Shown: positions 1-11,591 of the stretch, in pieces
Layout of the letters: each line of letters opens with the position of its first letter
Numbering within the stretch: the first letter of the stretch is position 1
Source: Carettochelys insculpta
Lineage: Eukaryota > Chordata > Testudines > Carettochelyidae
Direction of reading: 5' to 3'
Length of the DNA stretch: 64,000 nt
Assembly: GCF_033958435.1 (NCBI RefSeq)
Contig: NC_134167.1
Coordinates: 9,258,001-9,322,000 of the forward strand
The notes under the pieces: model-generated
Seen by the model: only the letters and a program-made list of their open reading frames with translations
The model's database searches: none
Told to the model about the DNA's origin: nothing
Position numbers and translations under genes: made by a program

Positions 1-363
1 GGAAGGAGCCCAGTCCTGAGAAGAACGTTTGTTTACATGCTTAGCAGCTGATCGTGAGAGTGTCTAAGATACTGAACTTTAGCAGAACACTTGCTCCAGA
101 GAGAGATGCTGCTCAGAGAGAAGAGTTGCTCATAAAGTGGTTGCTGGGGCACATTCTAAAGGGAGAATGTCCCTTTGCATCACCTCTCTTGTGGCAAGAG
201 AAGTGGCCACTCCCACTGTGCAGAATTCAGGTGACTTGCTATTGCTCCTGGAAGGAGTTCTTCTTTGAACTGCAGCTGCATCTCTCAGAGCAGCCTCTGC
301 TCTGATAGGACTGGGGGGAGACGAGGGGCTAGTAGGGACAGGGCCAGCCCTGGAGAGACCTAC
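1..363 (-). other. 5' part of SFRP1 intron 1
   Basis: Sequence following the GTAGGT donor on the minus strand. No coding exon or recognised repeat is visible in it. The next SFRP1 exon, which should continue the protein with the netrin-like domain, lies beyond the left edge. Confidence 0.8.
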
Positions 364-907
364 CTTGGGGCTTGGATGCCTCTGTGGTGTTGGGAGTGGT
401 CATTGCAATGCAGACGTCGTCCTGGGGAAACTGGTCGCACTTGAGCATTTCTGGCCAATAGAAGCCAAAGAACTGCATGACGGGCTCGCAGGAATCACGC
501 ACAGCCTCGCAGAGCCAGCGGCAGGGATAGATGGGCCGGTCCAGGCACACCGGGGCAAACAGGGAGCAGAGGAAGACCTGGGTGCCAATGTGGCAGTTCT
601 TGTTGAGCAAGGGCACCCAGCTGCTGGCCTGCTGCTTCACCTCAGCCATGGTCTCATGATCCAGCAGATTGGGCAGGACCATTTTGTCATAGCCCACGCT
701 GTGGCAGAGTCGCAGGTCCGCCGGGATGGCCACGCACTGAGGGGGTTTGGTGTAAAATCGCCCACTTTGGTAAGAGCCTATGTCGGACTGGAAACTCACG
801 TAGTCGTATTCGTTTGCATTTGTGCAAGCAAAGAGTCCGGTGGCCAGGGCCAGCACAGCCCCAGCTCCCCTCCAGCTGGAGCCTCCTGAACTCTGGACTC
901 TGCCCAT
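364..907 (-). CDS. SFRP1: SFRP1 exon 1 (secreted frizzled-related protein 1, N-terminal part)
   Basis: Secreted Wnt antagonist; the cysteine-rich frizzled (FZ) domain binds Wnt ligands or Frizzled receptors outside the cell. Reading from the ATG at 907, 181 whole codons plus one base run to a consensus donor GTAGGT at 363-358, so the intron is phase 1. Residues 13-31 form a hydrophobic signal peptide. The FZ domain has all ten expected cysteines (58, 68, 105, 114, 121, 129, 133, 140, 157, 166). An NTT glycosylation sequon lies at 173. The EYDYVSFQSDIG start and the KPPQC and CLDRPIYPCRWLCEAV blocks match SFRP1 rather than SFRP5 or SFRP2, as I remember those families. The netrin-like domain is encoded by later exons outside the window. 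GOLGA7, its neighbour in human, at the other end supports the call. The reading frame continues past the donor into intron, so the exon must stop at 364. Confidence 0.95.
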
Positions 908-1260
908 TCTTGGAGCCGAATGAAATCAAGTTGCAGGAGCTTTCTGCTTCCCGTCCCCTCCTGGAGGTCTGTAAGGAAATCCTCCTGGTGCAAGGTAGAG
1001 GTCTGCCCTCCTTCGCTTGCCTGTGTGTGTGACAGAGCAAAGGAAGCAGCCTAGTGGCTCTGCCTAGAGCACCTACTCTGTAGGCAGCAGGACCGAGACT
1101 GGCCCGGGCTCTTGTTGGAGAGAGTTTCTGAGCCTCACGCAGCAGCCAATCAGCACTCAGCTGCCCCAGTGCACTCATTTACAAGTGTCAGTCACAGGCT
1201 CAGTCAGCCAATCACCTCCCTCACATGAGCTTGTTTGGCTATAAGCTAAATGCAGGTCAA
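908..1260 (-). promoter_or_regulatory. SFRP1 5'UTR and proximal promoter region with two CCAAT boxes
   Basis: Upstream of the SFRP1 start codon on the minus strand. The same ten-base box CAGCCAATCA occurs on the plus strand at 1143-1152 and 1205-1214, 62 bp apart; read on the minus strand these are inverted CCAAT (ATTGG) boxes of the NF-Y type. I see few CpGs between 908 and 1260 and no clear TATA box. The transcription start cannot be placed from sequence alone. That this is the promoter is inferred from position. Confidence 0.5.
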
Positions 1261-1301
1261 CTCCCCTTAAATCAAAACCCAGAGTTGCACAGCAGAATGA
1301 A

Positions 1302-1513
1302 TGTCAGAGGCAAAGCTGAGTTAGTCTGTATCTTCAGAAACAGCTAGTCCTTTGGCACCTTATTGACAAACAGATATTTTGGAACATAAGGTTTCGTGGG
1401 AAAAGACCCGCTTCATCAGATGCATCTAACGAAGCAGGTCTTCACCCACGAAAGTTTATGCTCCAAAATACCTGTTACTCTTGTAAGGTGCCACAGGACT
1501 TCTTATTGTTTTT
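1302..1513 (-). mobile_element. Short fold-back Penelope-like element (family 1), minus orientation
   Basis: Two inverted arms share the PLE terminal sequence (GGTGCCACAGGACT, CGTGGG, TTATGCTCC types). The tail lies at the left end, so the copy points to the minus strand. A near-perfect target duplication flanks it: ACAGCAGAATGAA at 1289-1301 and ACAGCAGAGTGAA at 1514-1526 (12 of 13). On the minus strand the left arm keeps CTGATGA and GAAA boxes of a hammerhead-like core. Confidence 0.8.
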
Positions 1514-1825
1514 ACAGCAGAGTGAACTGCATCTTCCCTGCAGCACACAGCAAACGTCTCCAGTGCCAGAGAATGGAGAGCGTTCATGCTTTACCTCCAG
1601 CGTCGCACACGCTGACTCACAAATCAACAAGTCTTAATTCCTGACAGCTCCAGGCTGGCGAGCAACAAGCCCGGGGAGGTTTCTCAATGCTGGAAAGCCT
1701 GCAGAGCACAAGCCCAGGGACTTTGGCTCCTGAGGGAGTCTCCTTTGCTGCCAAATGGAGGAGTTCTGCTGGCAGAGCTTTCTGGAAGGATAAAGTGATG
1801 GCAGGTGTGCAACTAGTCTTGTCCA

Positions 1826-1890
1826 AGAAAGCTCATGAGCTAATAAATCAGTTAGGCTCTAAGGTGCCACAGGACTGCTTATTATTTGTG
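1826..1890 (+). mobile_element. Degenerate Penelope-like tail fragment
   Basis: Contains AAAGCTCATG, a TTAGGCTCTAAGGTGCC block and CACAGGACTGCTTATTATT, in the order seen in the better-preserved PLE copies of this window. No inverted arm and no target duplication were found, so this is an old 5'-truncated piece. Confidence 0.55.
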
Positions 1891-3794
1891 ATAGTTCTGC
1901 AGTTAGCATAGTCCGGGGCCCAGAAAACAGTCCACTTGTTCCCGCAGTTCAAACCAGCATGGAGTCCCCTGCTGTTTTCCCCAAATGATCACTCTGGGGT
2001 ACGAGGTTGCAGAGAGGCAACCTGGCACATGTACACACTTGCTCATGAAAGCTGCCTGTGTCAATCTGCATGCCTGTCCCTCAAATGCACAATGGAATCC
2101 AATTTGTTACCTCAGACTGTGGATGTTTACCTGGCCAGGGTCAGTAAATGGCCTCCTCACACCTTGTGGCACAGGTCAACCTCATTCCCCTGTTCCTGGT
2201 GGATGAAAACTCTCCCCTCAGAAAAGAAATCCTTCTGGGGAAGCTGACTGCTAGGACGTTTCAAAAAGCTTCAGTCCTGGAGGGGAAAGGGGAAATGCCT
2301 TCGTGGGAGGCTCTCCACATTCCAGCTGGGTTCACATGCCCTGGGCATGGCTTTGAGGAATAAAGAATTCCAAAACGTTTTCTGTTTCACAGCAATTTCC
2401 TTTGTCGTGTGTCTCCCCCCCGCCCTCCAGCCAATGGCTGCATGTGCTGTGTTTCCTGGTTTTTGTGCAGTATGGGTTAACTCAGAAACAGTTTTATATT
2501 TGCCAGCCAGCTCCAGAAAATCACAAGAGACAGTTGGGGTGTTAATTTGTATGTGACTTTATATTAACTCTGCAAAACAGTACTCACTGAGTGACAGGGT
2601 TTTTTAATCAGTGGGAGTCAGGCATCTATGCACACAAAGCACCTAATCTGCATTAGGCACCTAAATACCCTTACAAATCTAACCCTGAGTTGGCTGTACA
2701 AGATCGTATGCCCTATTGCCATTAGGGAATCTAGGGTCTCTCCACGGCTCTGCAAAGAGCATTTCCAAAGCAGCAAAATGTTTCTAGGGACCTGGTCTGG
2801 GCTCGGAAAACCTTACTTCCTGATGGATGGGGTCCAAGGAAAACTATGGCATTGGCAGAAGAAGCCAGGTTGTTTCTTAAAGTGGTAGTACCCATAATGG
2901 AATTCAGCTGCAGCCTGGTGGGGGTGGCTGTGTGACAAGAGCAACTTCATGTCTTTGCTCACAGAAAGGGACGCCAGGGGTAAAAGTAACTTTGGTAGCC
3001 AGCAGCTTAATTCTTCAACTGTCATGAGTGGTCTCGTCCCAGCAACCTCTGAGGCAGTCCTTCTGAGTGTTCATTCTTCAGGCTGTCCAGTAACTGCCCT
3101 GGGCTGGGCACTGGTCCAGTCCGGGGGCCCGAGGTCACATAAAAAGGTGACTAGCTCTGTTTGCTCCCATTGTTTCTTTTTCTGGAGCTGGCCCAACTCT
3201 CCAGCCAAACCCGGCTTTGACTGTTTAAAAATCTGAGAGGAGTTACCCCAAAGTGAAATGGAAAACCCTTGGAAAACTCCTGACTGCCTGCATTCATATT
3301 CCCACTGCGGAGACCAACAGGAAATGTAGCTCCGGCCTCTACACCAAACCCTGCATGATGGGGAGGAGGGAGAAAACAAGGTTTTAAGAACTTGCTGCCA
3401 CCCCACCAGCACCCTTTTTCCAAGGCATCTGTCTGTGCTCACAGGATCCTTCCCGAATATCCACGTAGCTATGGCTGCAAGTAGCATCCTCCAGCACCCA
3501 GAGCTTTTCCCACTTGTTAGACCCAATATGAGACACAGGGCTCCTTGCTTCCCTGACCTAGCAATAGAAAGAGTGACAACCAATGCTTCCATTAACCCTA
3601 CAATGGGGCAGCCCAGGCTGCTGAAAGCAAAGCCCCTGATATGCTGCACCCAGGACGAGACCCAAAGCTTCACTCATAGTCTTGAAAGGCCTCTTCACCC
3701 CCAGACTGTGTCCTTCCTACCCCAGTTACATAACTCAGGAGACATCAACTATCAGCCCTCAGGACTGCACCTTAGAGTTTGACTGACTGCTGCT

Positions 3795-3890
3795 CCAGGC
3801 CTATAGAACTCACTGCCACAAGAAATTAAGATGACCTTGAACCTTCCCTCTGTCAGAGGCCAGAGAGGAGGTAATGAAGAGAGAGCCAGG
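3795..3890 (+). mobile_element. Possible CR1/L3-type LINE remnant
   Basis: The stretch GAACTCACTGCCACAAGA resembles the 'WNSLP' coding block near the 3' end of CR1/L3-type LINE ORF2. The remainder is too decayed to align by eye. Confidence 0.3.
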
Positions 3891-6619
3891 GCTGATGCCT
3901 GGTCTGAAAGACAGAAACAGAAAGTTGGAGGTGCTTAATATAGAGGGTGGGAAACTGCTGTGAACAAGGCACAGCCAGGGTGGGGAAGGAAAGGCAGATC
4001 CTAGAGTTTTACATACTCAATATTTTACATCCCAAGCACACAATTCACTGCAGGCCTGTTACGCAGTTTGAAACTTGCAAGTGCTGGTCAGAGAGGGTGA
4101 AGAGCAACCCCTGGTGTCTCTCCTTTAAAACAGAGGCTGGAGAGCAGAGTCATTTTTCATACCCCAGACTGAAACTAGGAAATGAAGCAGATTCAGTAAG
4201 TGGAGCTGGATGTAAAAATGGGCCAGCGCCTGCAGGAATCATCTCTCTGGTATGCTCCCAACCCTGGATAGCTGGAGATAATGGGGGTCAAACACCTCTC
4301 TGGTCTGTGGGAACTCACTTTCCTGGGCTGCTCTGTGAGGCTGCCAGATCCTTTTGTTTTCCAAGGTCTTGTTGGTTTTGTGATAATTGGTAGGATTAAG
4401 ATAGAGGCTGTATTGTTTAGGGACAAAGGGGTAAGCCTGTGTACCCCCCGTGCAGGCAGCCCAGCATTCCTGTCTTCACCCTCCTCCAGCCCCATTCCAG
4501 TAGGAGCTATTTTTTCAACCGAGAATGACCCCTGTGTCTCCAAGACTCCATCCCCCAAGACTGTAATGAGACCCTGGGGTGGGTACAATAATGGTACATG
4601 TGCTGACGTTCCCTGCCTGTGCTCTGAAAGCACTGCCCCAGCTGCTGTCACTGGGGCAGACCTGACTTCCAGTGTTGTCTGTCTGTGACTTGCTCCGTGT
4701 CTCCTGAACCACCTCAGGCCTGGTCTGGTTTCTAGGTGAGCCAAGGCTAGCATCTAGGCCAGTAGGGACCCCCTGCCTGGATAGGGTTAGGGTAAAGGTA
4801 GGGTTCTGCCTACACTTTGAGCACTCACAATGGGTGCTCCAGCAGCACTATGTCCTTGCCATCCCCATGGTGAAGCTGAGCAGCCTCAAGAGTCATGGTC
4901 CTCGTGGAAATGCCACAGCCTGCAAAAAGCAGCTGACCAAGTTTGTGAACTCCTCCAGCTGTGCCTGACCATCCCATGGCATTGGGAGAAAACATCTCCT
5001 GCCCACTGGCCGTGGCCCCAGGGAAGGCAAAAAAGGCTTCCAGGTCTGTCATGCCCACATGGAGCTTCCTGTCCAGCCGGGGACTAAGAGCAGTGGATCC
5101 ACAGCTACACTCTCCCCAGCCCCGCCCCAGCTCCTTTCACTGCAGCATGGGAAGCTCAGCAGCAATCCATGACCAAGCCAGGACTCTGGGCTATACAGTT
5201 AAACTCAGTCCGAAACCTTCCCTTCCCTTGGGCTCAGGGTCCAGGATCCCAGCTGCCAGCTCTACCAGAGTCAGGCATCAGTGCACTTCAGAGCACCTTG
5301 GGAACAAAGGACAACCTTGCTCTGCAAAGAGAGCGTTTCATCGGGAGCAGCAGCAGGCAGGCACCTGACAGCCAGATTTCCACTACTCCTGACTTTCTGC
5401 ACCCCCACACCCCGACCTCCAGGGCACTGCTTTTGTACTCCATGTGCCCTGGGGCGCTACATTTAATTATCTTTATTACATGTTATGTTTTTACAGACAG
5501 AGCCCCTGTGAAGCCAGTGGAAAAACAGCCTGTTTCAAATGAAACACAACACCCAGTGGCATGTGGTTGGTGCGCAGTGCTGCACACTGGAACGCAAGGC
5601 ACCACACAGTGAGAAGGCAAGTGTGACTGCACATCTGCCATGGAAACCGCGCATGAGGGCACAGCCGTCTGATCATGCAGTTGTTCCATATACTGTATAG
5701 AAAGGGTGCCCTGCCCCACTGGGCTTAATGGGCATGTGAAAGGTAGCAACAGTGTGCCTCAGCACTGCAGACCTGAGCTTCCACCGTATGGCCCTGGTAT
5801 GTCTCATGAGAGGAGACCAGCACCTGAAAGCCCCCTTCCTTGTCTTATCACTACTAACAAAGGGGCAGACTGTGAGCTCCAACTCCTGACTATAGCCCAG
5901 AGGACCTGTGGAGGAGGTAATTCAGTATCAGCAACACAATGGCCCACACACTGAATGATCCCTCCAACTGGGCTTTGGGATGGGCTATGACAAGAAAAGT
6001 GAAGGTGTGCCACATCAATCAGTATACCAGCTTCTCTCCCGGAACAGAATAACCTGGCCTCCTCTGCTTCCCTTCAGCCAGACTTTTGTCCATCTTAAAA
6101 TAGACCTTTGGGCTCCCCCAGGAGAGAGCTCAACACAGCAGATGGGAGCAGTGGCAGGGGCAGGAGCCTGTTGGGGTATATCAGTGCAGAAGGGTGTGGC
6201 TCTGCCAAGCTGCAGGAGTCCCCAAGGGTCACTCATCGCTCAGGCCCCTTGGAGCAGAGGATGGAATCTGTGCACATTTGTCTGTGTATCCAGTGTAGCC
6301 CATGGAGCTTGAGTTAGGTGTCATCCTAAACCATCTCCATAGGAAGGGAGCAGGTGCTCCTTCTGTTTCCAAGAGGTGGGTTATTACTGGCATGCTTTCT
6401 GTATTGCACTATGAGAGTGACAGCAGCAGGCAGCAAGAAAGAAAGATATGGGGCCTGGTGCTATGTAAACATTACATGAGGTAGGGTGCCGGGACTTGCT
6501 GCTATGACTCCTTGTGAAGAGAAACAGCGAGAGTATCAGCAGACATCCTCCTCCCCTACCTTGTGTGTTAGCCTCTGAGTGTCAGCAAAGCACTTTGGAA
6601 ATAACCATTTGAATTCATA

Positions 6620-6847
6620 AACGACAAGAAGTCCTGTGGCACCTTATAGACTAACAGATATTTTGGATTATAAGCTTTCGTGGGCAAAGACCTGGTTCAT
6701 TAGATGTATGAGTGAGTCTCATGCATCTGATGAAGTGGGTCTTTGCCCACGAAAGCTTATAATCCAAAATATCTGTTAATCTATAAGGTGCCACAGGACT
6801 TCTTGTTATTCTCAAAGATACTGACTAACATGGCCACCTCTTCGATA
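6620..6847 (+). mobile_element. Fold-back Penelope-like element (family 1) with perfect 14-bp duplication
   Basis: Inverted arm (about 6630-6700) and direct arm (about 6720-6800) are reverse complements, followed by the PLE tail ending in TTCGATA. The duplication CATTTGAATTCATA lies at 6606-6619 and 6848-6861, 14 of 14. The direct arm has CTGATGA, a stem-loop GTGGG/CCCAC, and GAAA: a hammerhead-like core whose stem III side is damaged (TATAATCC instead of TATGCTCC). Confidence 0.9.
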
Positions 6848-6861
6848 CATTTGAATTCATA

Positions 6862-9249
6862 GCCTCTTTTCTCTGAGGAGCTCAATCGGGTGGCAGTGAG
6901 ACTCCACTGTGCACCATGCTGGGAGCTCACTGCTGCAATGAAAGCCAGCAGGGTGCTGTCCTTAAATACCAGTGCTCAGGAAGCATAGACTGCCTGCCCC
7001 AAGACACAGTATTTTGTAACAGTGGGCACATTTGGTCTGCACTCCCTGTGAACCCAGAAATCTCTGTTGGAGTTTCTGAACAATTTTCCTCTCATATGCA
7101 ACAAAGTTCCTGTTACTGCTGTTGCCTTTTGCTTGAACAGCTTGTGCCCTTGAATACAGGAACTACACTTCATAGAGAAAGTAAATGCACGAAGCTCTGC
7201 AGCCTGGGAGCGTGAAAGAGCCACTTTCACCTGAGGCCTGAGAGAAGAGAGAAGCCAGTTAGCACCACTAATGAAGTGGAGAATTCTGCAGTAAACAAGA
7301 GAAATCCTCCCCACCCCAGTGTGCCACTGGCTGCAGGCAAGAGGCATAAAGCAAGCAGCTGGACGGAGTGAGAACTTTCCTGCTGCTCTGGACTGCGGAA
7401 ACAGCAGCAAAGTACTGATCTATCCTGCATCCAACATGCCTTGCAAAATAGAATTTCTTTCCATCAGAAAAACCCAACATTTTGCAAGACTGTTTTCATC
7501 CCAAATTCGGACAAAAAGTCAAAATCTTGAAGCGTTCCAATCCAGAAACACTGAAATGTTTCATTTCACTAGATGCATATTTCAACATTATGAAAACAAT
7601 GTCAAAAAACCAATCCCAGTTCCTTCCCAGGGCTGCCTGCCAGAGCTCAGCTTTTACAGCCTTTCTGACGGAAGCTGTCACTAGCTCATAGACAGGTTTT
7701 ATTTAAATTAAATAGAGCTGTGCTCAGCAGCATGGACAGCTCGCTGTCACTTGAGTTCTAATGCAAAGTCGGTATAATCTTTGTACACTATTGTGTTTAA
7801 TAGGGTGAGACCTCCCCACCATCAGAATCCAAAACATGAAAACAGAAAACATGCAGAGCCTCAAAACAAAAATGAAAATGTGTCCTAATAGTCCATCAAA
7901 TTATTTTTTCATTTGTTTTGCCCTAACTCTGCTCTAGACCACTCAACAGCTTAAAGCACAGTACAAGTCCCCATAAGTAACAGTTCTGCCGAAGAACTGC
8001 TTTGCCTGCAAGCTCCTTCCAAGTCAAGCATTGGCTTTCCTTGCACGAAGCCTATCCAGCCATTGCAGTTCATAAATATGTATCCAGCTGTTTCTTAAAT
8101 TACTGCATCATATCTAATATCATCTTGGAACTTTGTTTTACTGTCATTTATTGCTGGCTTTCAGACAGGAGCATGATGTATCCTCACTGCATAATGAAAT
8201 ATTTTGCAACATCCACAATTTCAACAATCTGTGGTCCTCGGCTAGTTTGTTCCTTGCAAAGCTCTGTCCAATTCAACATGTTTATTTCTGTTCACCTGTG
8301 GTTCACTGTTCACCTTGTGTAGCTGAAACCCAAGTTCTGTCTCATGTTCACAACCATCCAGAGCTCACAGCTTGTCACACCTGCACCAGGGACAGGCGGA
8401 TGGCCTCTCAGGAGAGTCACAGCCAAACTGGAAGTGAATCAGCACAACTGCCCAGCTGAGGAAATCAAGAAGGACCATCTACCACTCAGACTCCAGTGCA
8501 ATCTGAAAACCAGCACACAACAGGAAACAATGTGGGAGGGAGAGAATGTAACATCCAGCTGGCTCTGTCTCCATCACTTCAACTTTGCAGAAACCTCTCT
8601 CTCTCCTGCCTATGTCACTACGAGCATGTATCTCTCTAGCTGTGTCCCCATCTGGTGCCTACCTCTACAGTGCTGGCCTACTGCTGAGATGAATTAGTGG
8701 CAAACTAGTCAAGTGAGCCTTTGAGAGGCTCTGAGACGTGATTAGCATGTGACATGCCAGCCGCACTGGGAATTCTCTCCAGTACTGCAGACCATATTGT
8801 TCCCCCTGAGAAGACCAGAGGATCCAAAAATGGGGGAAGAGTCCCTTGCAACTGCCCAGAGTGTAAATATGAAGACTAGCTCTCACAACTGGCTCTATGA
8901 CACAAACTAAAAACCTGGGTATTTGATGGATGGGCTGCTGGAATTTGTGAAATCTGTTAATTAATAAGGCAAATCCAGCATGCAATTGGGCCTGCAGAAA
9001 TGAGGGGTCCCTAAAACACCCATGAGATCCTGAGCTCTTCCTGCTCACATTTTCTATAGCATGGGCCCTCCTGGCCAGTTTCCTGTCCACATTGTCCAGG
9101 GGTGGGTTCCTCCCATGGTCCCTAGCTCCACTTGTCCTCAGCTGTGAGCCCTGCATCTCTGGTCTCGTAGGCCCACATGTGGTTCCTCGAGCATGAGGCT
9201 TGGTAGGTCCCCAAACACAAAGTCCAGCTCCATCCCAAGGGTCTTGGAC
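6862..9249. other. Intergenic DNA without recognised content
   Basis: No gene, RNA or recognisable repeat is visible. The open frames are short and overlapping. Confidence 0.6.
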
Positions 9250-9424
9250 CAATGTTCCCTCTAAATTTTTCATCCACGTGTGGAATTAATTTTGTTTAGT
9301 GCACTGAGGCATGAGCAGATATGCACCACCAGAAGAAATACACGCTGCCAGCTGCTAATCGTTTGTGCAGCATTTGAATCTCCCTTTGGTGGTCACCCAA
9401 GTGCTCATTTTACAGGGAACACGG
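9250..9424. mobile_element. hAT-type nonautonomous element
   Basis: Ends read CAATGTTCCCTCTAA and TTACAGGGAACACGG, an inverted-repeat pair. The interior shares GCATTTGAATCT and the final block with the better copy at 11376-11583. Flanking 8-mers match only 5 of 8, so the copy is old. Confidence 0.65.
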
Positions 9425-11367
9425 GCTGGGACTACACTGTATTCTGGGAATGCTGGTTCTGGAAATGGAGCCTCCCCGTTACTCCCCGCCCCCCGTCATT
9501 GATGAGTTGACCTTTCTCGTGCATTGCAAGCGAAGGTCTCATCTGCTGCCCATGAGCTTGCAGGAGACTTCCTGTCCAGGGCAGCCCTAGTTTCTGCAAG
9601 GTACATTTCCCCAGATGCTCCAGCAGAAGCCTAGTTTGAGTGGTATGACAGACCAGATTAGCCTGCACACCCAGCAGCCCCAGGTTCCTCAAGAACAATG
9701 GCCATTGACTGAGCTGAGTTTTGCCAGAAGACTGGCTTTAGTGTATGCACAGCAAAATGGAGGAGCCCCCAGATATAATCTGACCAGGGCTACAGCTGTA
9801 GCAATCTAATGAACACTACTGCTTCCCCAAATCACCCAGCTCCTATTGTTGCATGATAGCTTGTTGGCATTGAGGTGTTGTACCTTTGCCTGCTTCGCTG
9901 TATCTCCCCAGCTTCCCACCCAGAGTTTGAAATAAAATGCTAGACTAGGAATTATACCATGCCACTTCTCCTGAAGATGCACAACACAGCCATGCACTGG
10001 GCCAGGCCATGTGAAATCTATAGGGACTATTTGCTTTAGATTAGATACCCATCCCCACACTGATACCCCTTTATCAGGGACTGGATTGCTGGGCAGGATG
10101 TTAGTTCTGCTTTGTTTGTTTTACTCAGCAGATGGCTCAAAGGTTTAAATCAGGTGGATACAATTCAGGAATGTTCCATGAGCCTGCACTACCTAGAAAC
10201 CTACTGGAGGAGGCTTTGCAGCCAGAGGGATGGGTCAGTTCCTACCATGGAGCAGGATGATTATACCTAGGGCTAAACCACAGCAGTGCTATTCCATGAG
10301 GTGCACTTATACCCAATCAACAACTCCCATGAGTGTGAGACTAGCACCATTACATTAAAGAACTATCCTCCATCAACGTAGCGGAAATGATGGCAAATGT
10401 TTACTGAGCTTATAAACATTTATCCTGTAATAGCTCTCTGTATTACCACACATTCTTCCCTGGGAGCCCAGGCTGTATCCGGGCCCAGGTGGGGGCTGTT
10501 GAGCAGAGCTGCCGGCTATATAAAGCCCTTATGAATAGCATGCAGCAAGCACTGAGTTCAATAAAATAGCAAGCAGCTCAGCTGCTTGTGGGAAATGCGC
10601 CACATGTCAGTTCTTACCCAACAAAAGAAAAATGTGGCTCCGCAACACAGGTGTGCAGGGACTTTGGTGCAGGGGCAAACTCCTGCTCTGTTGCCACAGT
10701 AACCAAGGGGCAGTGTTGTGAGCCACTGAAGAGCCATAAATCACACGCCAGGCCTAACTGGATGGGGGCCTCAATCTGACTCCCAACATTTAACAGCAAC
10801 GGCTGCCACCGTAACTTAACCTGCAAGGGTACGTGGCTGGCTGAGCTGGAGAACTTGTGTTCCAGCCCCACGCTGTTAGAAAGGACCTGGACACTGTGTT
10901 TCCAAGGAAAATGGCCCTTCCTCTTGCTTCCCACCTGCAGTCAGAGCTGCGCTAAAGAACTTTGGGGCCCTGAGCACTGTATCTCAGCCCCCGACCTTCC
11001 CTGCCCTGGCAGGAGATACCAGAGGATGAGTGCCTGCCTCCTGTGCTGTGGGACTGGCCCAGCTTCCCTCTCCAGCCCATTGGCTTTCCCACTTGTGTGC
11101 ATGCAAAGTCCCCGCTCCCAGCAAGGCCCCACCCTGACCCTTAACTGGCCTAGGTTGGGTTTTTATGGAGAGGAACTGGTGGTTTGGAGGTAGTTGACGG
11201 GCAAGAGTGCAAGCATGCTGAATTCACATTGTTTAGCCTGGGCCAGCCTGCACTTTCATAGCTCTCCAGAACCTCACGTGCCTCACAGATGCAGTTCAAC
11301 ATGAGCCAGGCTAGCTGGATCTACCCATTTGTGTGGAGATGCATCTTATTTAATACTCTGAGCCTTT
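9425..11367. other. Intergenic DNA with one TATA/poly(A)-like cluster
   Basis: No gene supported. TATATAAAG at 10517-10525 is followed by AATAAA at 10560-10565; see the separate entry. Nothing else recognised. Confidence 0.55.
10517..10565 (+). promoter_or_regulatory. TATA box followed by AATAAA, possible solo-LTR-like core
   Basis: TATATAAAG at 10517 and AATAAA at 10560 lie 43 bp apart, an order seen in some LTRs. Terminal TG/CA ends and a target duplication could not be fixed, and no coding sequence follows. It may be chance. Confidence 0.2.
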
Positions 11368-11375
11368 CTCACAGG

Positions 11376-11583
11376 CAGTGTTCCCTCCAGTCTTTTCCAT
11401 TCACATGCAGAGCTTTTTCCATCCATGCCCAGAGTAAATATTTCTATGTGCTCCAAGGCACGCGTGAATGTGCATCACCCGGAGAAACAAAACACCTAGC
11501 TGTGGGTGTTCTGCTAATCAACTGGGTGGCATTTGAATCTCACCTTAGTGGCCACACAAGTGCCCAGCTTACAGGGAACACTG
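11376..11583. mobile_element. hAT-type nonautonomous element with 8-bp duplication
   Basis: Terminal inverted repeats CAGTGTTCCCTC and AGGGAACACTG. Flanking 8-mers CTCACAGG (11368-11375) and CTCACTGG (11584-11591) match 7 of 8, the duplication length of hAT transposons. No transposase frame. Same family as 9250-9424. Confidence 0.85.
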
Positions 11584-11591
11584 CTCACTGG

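Larger units (their letters stand above)
1527..6605. other. Intergenic DNA, mostly without recognised content
   Basis: No gene supported. It contains a small PLE fragment at about 1826-1890 (plus strand, with the GGTGCCACAGGACTGCTTATT-type tail) and a possible LINE remnant near 3795-3890. The open frames here are short, overlap on both strands and resemble nothing I know. Confidence 0.6.

Noticed and set aside
365..889. 174-codon plus-strand frame opposite SFRP1 exon 1
   Set aside because: Antisense shadow of a strongly conserved coding exon.
364..907. SFRP5 or SFRP2 as the identity of the left-edge exon
   Set aside because: The EYDYVSFQSDIG start, the KPPQC spacing and the PQ-G exon end fit SFRP1; GOLGA7 synteny agrees.
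6620..6847. Classifying the short palindromic repeats as tRNA-SINEs
   Set aside because: No A/B box promoter or tRNA-like head; their tail is that of the GIY-YIG Penelope-like element at 20411-21244.
10390..10640. Solo LTR of an endogenous retrovirus
   Set aside because: TATA and AATAAA are present, but terminal repeats and target duplication could not be shown; kept only as a low-confidence site.
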